The position numbers were made by a program, and so were the translations under genes. From the NCBI GenBank assembly GCA_963695175.1, contig CAVOGG010000011.1, positions 62,001-126,000 on the forward strand: 64,000 nt of DNA, read 5' to 3'. The notes below the pieces were generated by a model, which saw only the letters and a list, made by a program, of their open reading frames with translations, did no database searches and was not told the DNA's origin. Positions 9,485-17,195 of this stretch are shown here, piece after piece. Origin of the DNA: Fodinibacter sp963695175. GTDB lineage: Bacteria; Actinomycetota; Actinomycetes; Actinomycetales; Dermatophilaceae. The first letter of the stretch is position 1. Every line of letters starts with the position of its first letter.

Positions 9485-9712
9485 GTGGCCGACACGGGGA
9501 TGGCGGAGTCGTTCCCGCAGGGGAGGCCTCGACCGGGTCACGCCGCGATGGTGCTCGCCGAGGACTACGCGACCTCGCACGGTGCTCGAACCCTCGGCCT
9601 CAGCGTCTTCGGTTTCAACGTGGCGGCCCGCCGGCTGTACGAGTCGCTCGGCTACGACACGACCAGCGTGAAGATGTCCAAGCGGCTGGGAGCGACCGGG
9701 CCCCATGGCTGA
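9485..9712 (+). pseudogene. GNAT N-acetyltransferase C-terminal remnant
   Basis: 75 codons with typical high-GC codon use. The part AAMVLAEDYATSHGARTLGL followed by VFGFNVAARRLYESLGY is the C-terminal half of a GNAT acetyltransferase: acetyl-CoA-binding helix, then the conserved N-x2-A-x2-LYxxLGF/Y element. The N-terminal half, about 90 residues, is missing: the sequence begins only 9 nt after the sigA terminator and no matching ORF lies upstream in any frame. It is probably a decayed gene rather than a functional short protein. Confidence 0.6.
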
Positions 9713-9788
9713 CCGCCCTGGGTGTTGTTGGGTGCCCAGATGGTTGCCGCGGCAGCCGTTCGCGCACCCAACCCCAGGGAGAGGGGTC
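9711..9788. repeat. Nested palindrome between the GNAT remnant and the tgpA-like gene
   Basis: Outer arms GACCGCCCTGGGTGTTGTTG and GGGTGC pair imperfectly with GCACCCAACCCCAGGG and GAGGGGTC. The centre holds a second hairpin GGTTGCC-GC-GGCAGCC. It spans the convergent gene ends and touches the tgpA stop codon, so it likely terminates transcription from both sides. The sequence differs from the 1.1 and 46.2 kb repeat, but the architecture is alike. Confidence 0.65.
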
Positions 9789-12099
9789 AGTCCTGGGGCG
9801 GGACGTCGGGGTTGCGGTCCCGCCAGAAGAGCAGCGAGCGGCCGAGGCTGCGCCACATCTGCTTTCCCTCCTCGGGCAGCAGCAGGGCCCGCGCCCGGTC
9901 GGTGCGGCGGCGCCGGGACAGCGCCCCGCGCCACACCGTGCGGGCGTCGTCGGTGACGTCGACGAGGTCGGCGCCCGGGCGGGCGTAGCGGGCCCGCTCC
10001 AGGGTCGTCACCACCCGTCCGAGGGCGTCGTTCTCGTCGGGGGTGAGGTACGCGTCGTTCCCGATCGTCCGGGAGGCCTGGCGCGGGGTGGCCCCGTCGG
10101 GCGGCACGAACCCGATGTCCTGCAGGCGCAGCAGCAGTGACTGCCACTCCGCCTCGACCCGGTCGGCGTCGTCGACGGCGGCCGCCCGGGCGCGACGGCG
10201 CGACAGCCACGCCCCGAGCGGCACGATCGCGGCGATGAGCAGCGCGAGCAGCACGACGAGGATCGTCGTCGCGTGCCGGGTGACGAACCGCACGGCACCG
10301 GTGCCGGTGGTCCCGGTGGTGATGCCGGTCTGGTCCGCGGTCACGTCGCGGGACGGCCCGGTCGACGGGGTGGGCGACGAGGTGGACAGCGACGTGGTCG
10401 GGCTGGCGCTCGAGGAGGCCCCGCCGCCGACCGGCACGACGCTGTACTCCGGCGCGACCCCGCTGCGGGTGCCGGGGGTCGGTTCGAAGCGCACCCATCC
10501 CAGCCGCGGGAAGTACAGCTCGGGCCAGGCATGGGCGTCGGAGACGCGCACGACCCGGTCGTCGCCGTCGATGGAGCCGGGCAGGAACCCGACCGCCATC
10601 CGGGCCGGGATGCCGGCTGCGCGCGCCAGCATGACCATGGCCGAGGTGAACTGCACGCAGTAGCCGCGCTTGGTCTCCAGGAAGCGGGCCAGCGGCTCGT
10701 CGGACAGGTTTCCGTCGGCGGCCTGGTCGGCCAGCTCGAGCGAGTAGGTGAACTGTGCGCCGCGCAGGTAGGCCTGGACCTTGCGGGCCACCTGGAGCGC
10801 CGTGTCGCCGTCGTCGGTGATCTGGTCGAGCACGGCGCGCACCTCGGGTGCTGCGGCCGGGTCGACGTCGAGCGTGCTGCCCTCGACCTGGGGGTTGTCG
10901 CGGTCGGCGGAGAACTGCCCGTCCTCGGGGTCGAGCTCGACGAACTCGGTCGAGTACGAGGTGGCCGGCGCGGTGAGCTGCACCAGGCCCTGCACGGTCA
11001 TGTTCCACGTGCCGGCCGGGAACGGGGTGCCGACCGCGCCCGGGGGCAGCGCGACCTGCGGCACCCCGATCGCGTTGTCGACCACCGAGATCCGCTCGAC
11101 CCGACGCGGCACCTCCGGCCCGGCGATCGGCCCGGGGATCTGGCCGTCGACCGGCACGAAGGTGAAGTCCGAGCTCGACTGCCACTGCCCGCGCCGGTAG
11201 ACGTCGAGGATGCCGACGCGCAGCGGCTCGAGGCGGTCGGAGGTGCTGCGGTAGCGGAACACCGGGTCGGTCGAACGGTTTCCGAGGTCGCGGGCGATGT
11301 CGATGCTCGAGGCCAGCCGGACCTCCGAGCCCGTCCCGCCACGGCCGTTGACGCTGCGGCCCAGCCCGTCGGCCAGGAACGTCGTGGGGAAGTGGGGGAT
11401 CAGCGCGGGCAGCACGATGGCCACGCCGAGGGCGCCGACGCCGACCACTCGCCCGAGCGTCGCGAACGCCGTGGTCGGGTCGGCGAGCGGGCCGGACGAC
11501 GAGTGCGGGGATGCCGTGCCCCAGGCGCGCAGTGAGCGCACTCCCTGTCGCCCCACGAGGGCGAGCCAGGCGAGGGCGCCGGGCACGGCGTACCAGGCGC
11601 CCAGGCCGTCGCCGGAGTTGGTCGCGGACGCGAGGAAGGCCGACAGCAGCGGGATGCCGGCCAGCGCCGGGCTGCGGTAGGTGACCCCGATCGCGTCGAC
11701 CGCCAGGGCCGTCAGGCCGATGAGCAGGCTGATCGCCAGGATCGTCGCGCGGTTGGACGGTGCCGGTGCGGTGTAGTTCGTGACCGTCGCCTGCGCCTCC
11801 TGCAGCAGCACCCCGAAGGCTCGGCCGGTCTCCGGAGTGGGCAGCAGACCGCCCAGGAGGTGTCCGCGCCCGTGCATCAGGGCTGCCGCGTTGACGAGCA
11901 GCACCAGCTGGCCCACCACGACGAGCGGTCGGTTGGCCGTGATGCGCCGCAGGCCCATCCCGACGAGGGCGACGACCGCCACGAGGATCACGCTGGGCCG
12001 GAACCACGTCAGGGGGGTGAAGAGGGTGGTCAGCGGCAGGGTGACCGCGAGCGTGGCGAGCGCGGCGAGCAGGGCCTCCACGGGCCGGACGCGGTTCAC
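9787..12099 (-). CDS. TgpA-like transmembrane transglutaminase (DUF3488 + transglutaminase-like)
   Basis: 770 residues. About six membrane helices fill residues 10-220 (DUF3488). An extracytoplasmic transglutaminase-like domain follows, with catalytic Cys in RGYCVQFTSAMVMLARAAGI (Cys near 480), His in VSDAHAWPELYF (near 523), and an acidic residue shortly after. A Ser/Thr-rich linker, one more helix at about 600-620 and a C-terminal cytoplasmic DUF4129-like part complete it. The role is unproven; TgpA-type proteins are linked to cell envelope homeostasis. It is the last gene of moxR-DUF58-tgpA, and its GTG start overlaps the DUF58 stop by 4 nt. Confidence 0.93.
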   Translation of the reverse strand: MNRVRPVEALLAALATLAVTLPLTTLFTPLTWFRPSVILVAVVALVGMGLRRITANRPLVVVGQLVLLVNAAALMHGRGHLLGGLLPTPETGRAFGVLLQEAQATVTNYTAPAPSNRATILAISLLIGLTALAVDAIGVTYRSPALAGIPLLSAFLASATNSGDGLGAWYAVPGALAWLALVGRQGVRSLRAWGTASPHSSSGPLADPTTAFATLGRVVGVGALGVAIVLPALIPHFPTTFLADGLGRSVNGRGGTGSEVRLASSIDIARDLGNRSTDPVFRYRSTSDRLEPLRVGILDVYRRGQWQSSSDFTFVPVDGQIPGPIAGPEVPRRVERISVVDNAIGVPQVALPPGAVGTPFPAGTWNMTVQGLVQLTAPATSYSTEFVELDPEDGQFSADRDNPQVEGSTLDVDPAAAPEVRAVLDQITDDGDTALQVARKVQAYLRGAQFTYSLELADQAADGNLSDEPLARFLETKRGYCVQFTSAMVMLARAAGIPARMAVGFLPGSIDGDDRVVRVSDAHAWPELYFPRLGWVRFEPTPGTRSGVAPEYSVVPVGGGASSSASPTTSLSTSSPTPSTGPSRDVTADQTGITTGTTGTGAVRFVTRHATTILVVLLALLIAAIVPLGAWLSRRRARAAAVDDADRVEAEWQSLLLRLQDIGFVPPDGATPRQASRTIGNDAYLTPDENDALGRVVTTLERARYARPGADLVDVTDDARTVWRGALSRRRRTDRARALLLPEEGKQMWRSLGRSLLFWRDRNPDVPPQD

Positions 12100-13358
12100 C
12101 GGGCCCCCACGACCTGGCCGCCGACGACGGCAGCCCAGGCGAGGGCCGGCGTGGTGTGCGCGTCGACCGGGGTCGTCATCCAGCCCGAGGCCTGCAGGAT
12201 GGCCAGGGTCGCGTCGGCCCGGCCGGCGGCAGCTGCGCCCCGCCGGGTGCGGCCGGCGAACGCCTCCGGGTCGACGACCATCGCCGCGCCCGCAGAACCC
12301 GGTTGGCGCAGGGCGGAGAGCGTGCGGGCGTCGTCGTCACCGACCGGGCCACCGACGAAGACCACGAGCCCGCCTTGTGAGGTGAGCGCGTTCGCGGCGT
12401 GCAGCACGGCCCGCAGCCCGTCCTCGGGTCCGAGCCCGACCCGGGCCAGCGAGTCGAGGGCCTCCGGGAGGCTCTCGTCGTGGTGCACGCCGTTGTCGGC
12501 GCGCGCGTCGGCGGTGAGCAGGTGCACGGCGTAGCCGGCATCCACGACGTGGGCGGTGACCGACGCCGCGGTCGTGACGCACCACTCCAGCGAGCTGCTG
12601 CGCCCCGACCCGCCGTGTCCGGCACCGCGGGTGTCGAGCACGACGACGGCCCGCCGCTTCGCCGGGCGGTCCTCCTGGCGCACCATCAGCTCACCGGTGC
12701 GCGCGGTCGCGGGCCAGTGGATGCGCCGCAGGTCGTCGCCGTCGCGGTACTCGCGCACCGTCTGGTCGTCCTCACCGTGCAGGGCGACCATGTGCGGGAT
12801 CGAGCCCTCCGACCCGATGCCGCTGCCGAGCGAACGCCCGTGGGGGAGCGGCACGACCTTGGGCAGCACGACGATCTCCGCGTCGCCACTCACGGCGGCG
12901 GTGCGCAGGGTGAGCCCGAACGGGTCGCGCACCCGCACGCCGAGCGGCCCGATGCGGTGCACCCCGCGGGTGTGCGAGCGCACGGTGTACTGCACCTCCT
13001 GCACGTCACCGGGCCGCAGCGACGGCAGCACGAAGCGCGGTCGGTCACCCAGGGCGTAGTCGATGGACTCCTCGGCCATGACGACCGGCGACGGCGTCGG
13101 CTCGACGTTGCGGATGCGGACGGTCACCACGGCGCGCTCGTCGATCGCGACCCGCGAAGGTGTGGCGGTGCGCACGACGTCGAGGTGCAGGCCGTGCCGT
13201 CGCACGAGCACCATGGCCATCGCCGCGAGGGCGAGGAGCAGGATGCCGACCCTCGTCACGTCGTGCTGGCCCAGCAGGACGCCGGCTGCGACCAGGACCA
13301 GACCCGCGCCGGCGAACGCCGCGCCGCGCGTGGTCAGGGAGCGTCTGAGCTGGTGCAC
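12096..13358 (-). CDS. DUF58 domain protein of the first MoxR operon
   Basis: 420 residues from the GTG at 13358, which has GAGGACC immediately upstream; a 31-codon longer ORF runs back into moxR and lacks a ribosome site. Two adjacent N-terminal helices (about residues 12-50) anchor it. The DUF58 core reads REYRDGDDLRRIHWPATART (about residues 220-239). The C-terminal half is VWA-like (VVVLDTRGAGHG), but the metal-site DxSxS is not intact. DUF58 proteins accompany MoxR ATPases and are thought to be their substrates or adaptors. Confidence 0.92.
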   Translation of the reverse strand: MHQLRRSLTTRGAAFAGAGLVLVAAGVLLGQHDVTRVGILLLALAAMAMVLVRRHGLHLDVVRTATPSRVAIDERAVVTVRIRNVEPTPSPVVMAEESIDYALGDRPRFVLPSLRPGDVQEVQYTVRSHTRGVHRIGPLGVRVRDPFGLTLRTAAVSGDAEIVVLPKVVPLPHGRSLGSGIGSEGSIPHMVALHGEDDQTVREYRDGDDLRRIHWPATARTGELMVRQEDRPAKRRAVVVLDTRGAGHGGSGRSSSLEWCVTTAASVTAHVVDAGYAVHLLTADARADNGVHHDESLPEALDSLARVGLGPEDGLRAVLHAANALTSQGGLVVFVGGPVGDDDARTLSALRQPGSAGAAMVVDPEAFAGRTRRGAAAAGRADATLAILQASGWMTTPVDAHTTPALAWAAVVGGQVVGAR

Positions 13359-13365
13359 GGGGTCC

Positions 13366-14382
<1,017 letters not shown>

Positions 14383-14550
14383 GGCGCGTCCCTTCCTCGT
14401 GGGTTCCCACCCCGCAACCGGTGACGACGCGGGGTGGGATCGATCTTGCCTCACCGACACCGGGTTGGGGGAGGCCTACGCAAGGTCGGATGCAGGGTCG
14501 TGACCACGGCCTCGAGCCCCGCGCCGGGCTCACGGCGCATGCCCCGGGCC

Positions 14551-14649
14551 GCTCCACCGCGCTCCACCACCACGGGCCGACGAGTCCCACTGCGCTCCAC
14601 CACTGCTGGCGGCAGCGCTCCACCACGCGCCACCGGGGGTCCGCGACGG
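14551..14649. repeat. Three 33-bp tandem repeats with paired TGGNN boxes
   Basis: Three degenerate 33-bp units start at 14551, 14584 and 14617, each opening GCTCCACC or GTCCCACT and containing a second xGCTCCACC/GCGCCACC 10 bp later. On the minus strand this gives six TGGNN boxes (TGGAG, TGGGA, TGGCG) in three pairs, each pair separated by exactly 5 nt; box starts step 10, 23, 10, 23, 10 bp. MraZ is known to bind TGGGN boxes spaced by 5 nt. The array lies in the moxR-mraZ divergent gap (14383-14871), otherwise without a gene. Confidence 0.6.
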
Positions 14650-14741
14650 TCACCGGGGCGCCGGGAGCGGGGCCGGATGCCGATAGATCCCGTGATCTCG
14701 GGTCGGTGGGCGCAGTTCTCCTCCACTTCGCACCACCCATG

Positions 14742-14770
14742 TTGATCTGCGAAAATGCTGAAAATATCGA
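14742..14770 (+). promoter_or_regulatory. Candidate housekeeping promoter for the mraZ/division cluster
   Basis: TTGATC (14742-14747) and TATCGA (14765-14770) are separated by 17 bp in an unusually AT-rich patch. Transcription would begin near 14777, about 30 nt before the MraZ-type boxes. Confidence 0.5.
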
Positions 14771-14806
14771 TGCCGATCGCCTCAATTCGGCATCCCGTGA
14801 GCCCTT

Positions 14807-14833
14807 GGTGGAGTAATGTGGAGGAAACCGGTG
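14807..14833 (+). promoter_or_regulatory. MraZ operator (TGGAG boxes)
   Basis: TGGAG occurs at 14809-14813 and 14819-14823, with 5 nt between. A weaker CGGTG at 14829-14833 continues the same 10-bp step. Repeats of TGGGN-like boxes spaced by 5 nt are the known MraZ target directly upstream of mraZ in many bacteria, so autoregulation of the cluster is likely. Confidence 0.65.
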
Positions 14834-14871
14834 CGGCCGGGAGGGTGCGAAGGGTCGAGGAGGTGGCGCCC

Positions 14872-15315
14872 ATGGACGAGTTCCTGGGTACGTTCACGCC
14901 CCGGCTCGACGACAAGGGGCGGCTGTTCCTCCCCGCGCGCTTCCGCGCCGCCCTCGCCGGTGGGCTGGTCGTCACGACCGGCCAGGAAGGCTGTCTCTAC
15001 GTCTTCCCCACCGCCGAGTTCCACCGGATCTCCGGGCTGATGCAGGCCGCACCGGGCTCCTCGCGCGTCGTGCGCGACTTCGTTCGCGTCTTCCGGGCCA
15101 GCGCCCACCCCGACACCCCGGACAAGCAGGGGCGGGTCACCGTGCCGGCCCCGCTGCGCTCGTACGCGCACCTCGACAAGGAGTGCACGGTCATCGGCAA
15201 CGGCAACCGGCTCGAGGTCTGGGACTCCGCCGCCTGGAACGAGTACCTCGCCGAGGTCATGCCCGCCTACTCCTCCTACTCCGTCGACTCGCAGGAGGTG
15301 GTCCCGGGGCTCTGA
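14872..15315 (+). CDS. mraZ: Transcriptional regulator MraZ
   Basis: 147 residues, normal for the family. It carries two AbrB-like half domains: LGTFTPRLDDKGRLFLPARF (about residues 5-24) and the second copy HPDTPDKQGRVTVPAPLRSY (about 80-99), both with the DxxGR signature. MraZ forms multimeric rings that bind repeated TGGGN boxes and repress the division and cell wall cluster. The start at 14872 follows GAGGAGG at good spacing; a longer ORF from 14755 runs through the promoter and is not used. A 221-bp spacer to rsmH holds no visible gene or hairpin. Confidence 0.96.
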   Translation: MDEFLGTFTPRLDDKGRLFLPARFRAALAGGLVVTTGQEGCLYVFPTAEFHRISGLMQAAPGSSRVVRDFVRVFRASAHPDTPDKQGRVTVPAPLRSYAHLDKECTVIGNGNRLEVWDSAAWNEYLAEVMPAYSSYSVDSQEVVPGL

Positions 15316-15536
15316 CGCCCCCCTCGCCCACGCTCGCCGCCGCCCACCTCCTCGACCACGACCGAACCTGACCGACGACCCGACTGCCGGCCTCCAGCCG
15401 ACCCGACTCCCGACACGACTTCCCCCGTGCCGGGCTCGGATCGGATGGGGACCAGCCGCCGGGTCGCCCCGCAGCCGGACCCGCTCGAACACCGCACGGC
15501 CCCACCGCACCGCCCCACCCCGACCCGGAGGACACG

Positions 15537-16514
15537 ATGAGCAGCCCAGGAGACGCCGCCGCACGGCACGTCCCCGTGCTGCGCGACCGCATCGTCGACC
15601 TCCTCGCGCCGGCGCTGCAGACGCCGGGTGCGGTCTGCGTCGACGGCACGCTCGGGATGGGGGGCCACGCCGAGGCGATCCTCGACCGGTGCCCGGACGC
15701 CCGGGTCATCGGCCTGGACCGCGACGAGGAGGCCCTGACCCTGTCCGGGGAGCGGCTGGCCCGCTTCGGCGACCGCTTCGTCGGCGTCCACGCCGTCTAC
15801 GACGACATCGCGACGGTGCTCGCGGAGCGCGCGGAGGGGACGGCCCTCGGCATCCTGTTCGACCTCGGCGTCTCCTCGCTCCAGCTCGACGAGCCCGAGC
15901 GCGGCTTCGCGTACCGGCACGACGCTCCGCTCGACATGCGGATGGACCAGTCCACCGGCATCACCGCGGCCGACGTCCTCAACACCTACAGCCACGGCGA
16001 CCTGGCCCGGATCCTGAAGACCTACGGCGAGGAGCGCTTCGCCGGCCGGATCGCGTCGGCCATCGTGCGCGAGCGCGAGAAGGAGCCGTTCACCGGGTCC
16101 GCCCGCCTCGTGGAGCTGCTGCGCGGGGCCGTGCCCGCCGCGTCGCAGCGCACCGGCGGCCACCCGGCCAAGCGCACCTTCCAGGCCCTGCGCATCGAGG
16201 TCAACGCCGAGCTCGAGGTGTGGCAGCGCGCGGTCACCTCGGCCATCGACGTGCTCGCCCCCGGCGGCCGCATCGCGGTCCTGTCGTACCACTCGCTCGA
16301 GGACCGCATCACCAAGCAGGCCCTCGCGGCCGGCGCCCACAGCCGCACCCCGCACGGGATGCCGGTCGAGCTGCCGGAGCACGCCGCCTACCTGCGCCTG
16401 CTCACCCGTGGCGCCGAGGTGCCCGACGAGCAGGAGCAGCACACCAACCCCCGATCCGCCTCGGCCCGCCTGCGCGCCGCCGAACGTCTCTCCCCGAACG
16501 GAGCCACGTCATGA
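15537..16514 (+). CDS. rsmH: 16S rRNA (cytosine-1402-N4)-methyltransferase
   Basis: 325 residues, a class I SAM-dependent methyltransferase (formerly MraW) that N4-methylates C1402 in the ribosomal P site. The SAM-binding motif is VDGTLGMGGHAEAIL (about residues 35-49). Family landmarks are FDLGVSSLQLDEPERGFAYR (about 118-137), HPAKRTFQALRIEVN and LSYHSLEDRITK. The start follows GGAGGACACG. The stop overlaps the ftsL start as ATGA, indicating translational coupling. Confidence 0.97.
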   Translation: MSSPGDAAARHVPVLRDRIVDLLAPALQTPGAVCVDGTLGMGGHAEAILDRCPDARVIGLDRDEEALTLSGERLARFGDRFVGVHAVYDDIATVLAERAEGTALGILFDLGVSSLQLDEPERGFAYRHDAPLDMRMDQSTGITAADVLNTYSHGDLARILKTYGEERFAGRIASAIVREREKEPFTGSARLVELLRGAVPAASQRTGGHPAKRTFQALRIEVNAELEVWQRAVTSAIDVLAPGGRIAVLSYHSLEDRITKQALAAGAHSRTPHGMPVELPEHAAYLRLLTRGAEVPDEQEQHTNPRSASARLRAAERLSPNGATS

Positions 16515-17149
16515 GCCAGCTCGCCCCGGTCCGGCCGCTGCCGCGCACCAGCCCCCGCCGCGCCGCACCGGCCCCACGACAGCTCAAGGTCGTGGCGCCA
16601 CCGCAGGTGCAGGGCAACGGGCTGTTCCTCGCCCTGTGCGTCACGCTGCTGCTCGGGGGCTTCGTCGGCGTGCTCATGCTGAACACCGCGATGGCCAAGG
16701 GCTCGTACACGATGCGCGACCTCCAGCGCCGCTCGGACTCGCTGGCCGACACCCAGGACGCCCTGAGGCACACCATCGACGGCGTCTCCGGGCCCGGCCC
16801 CCTCGCGGAACGTGCCCGGGCACTGGGCATGGTGCCCGCGGCGAGCCCGGCGTTCCTGCGCCTGTCCGACGGCAAGGTGCTCGGCGTGGCGAAGAAGGCC
16901 AAGGACGACAGCACGTTTAGCGTGGTCACCGAGTCCAACGCCCCGACGAGGAGCACCCCCGAAGCGACAAAGCCCGCACCCACCGCCGGTACCCCGGCCG
17001 CCACGCCGAGCACGCCGTCGACGACCACGAAGACCCCGACAAAGACCCCGACGAAGACCACGAGCACGACGACCAGCCCGAAGGCCACGACGACCAAGAC
17101 CGCCGGTGCGACCAAGCCGCCGGCCGCCGACCCGGCTCCGGCCAACTGA
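16511..17149 (+). CDS. ftsL: FtsL-like cell division protein with extended C-terminal tail
   Basis: 212 residues, recognised by position between rsmH and ftsI and by topology. There is a short basic cytoplasmic N-terminus (about 37 residues), one transmembrane helix (about 38-60, LFLALCVTLLLGGFVGVLML), and a coiled-coil stretch (YTMRDLQRRSDSLADTQDAL). It then has the GPGPLAERARALGMVPA motif common to actinobacterial FtsL/septum-initiator proteins. Unusually, the last 70 residues are a Thr/Lys/Pro-rich low-complexity tail facing the outside. FtsL links the FtsQ-containing complex to FtsW/FtsI. The ATG overlaps rsmH by 4 nt. Confidence 0.85.
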   Translation: MSQLAPVRPLPRTSPRRAAPAPRQLKVVAPPQVQGNGLFLALCVTLLLGGFVGVLMLNTAMAKGSYTMRDLQRRSDSLADTQDALRHTIDGVSGPGPLAERARALGMVPAASPAFLRLSDGKVLGVAKKAKDDSTFSVVTESNAPTRSTPEATKPAPTAGTPAATPSTPSTTTKTPTKTPTKTTSTTTSPKATTTKTAGATKPPAADPAPAN

Positions 17150-17195
17150 CCGACCGCAGGCCCGCAGCACCGACACCACACCGACGGAGAGAGCC

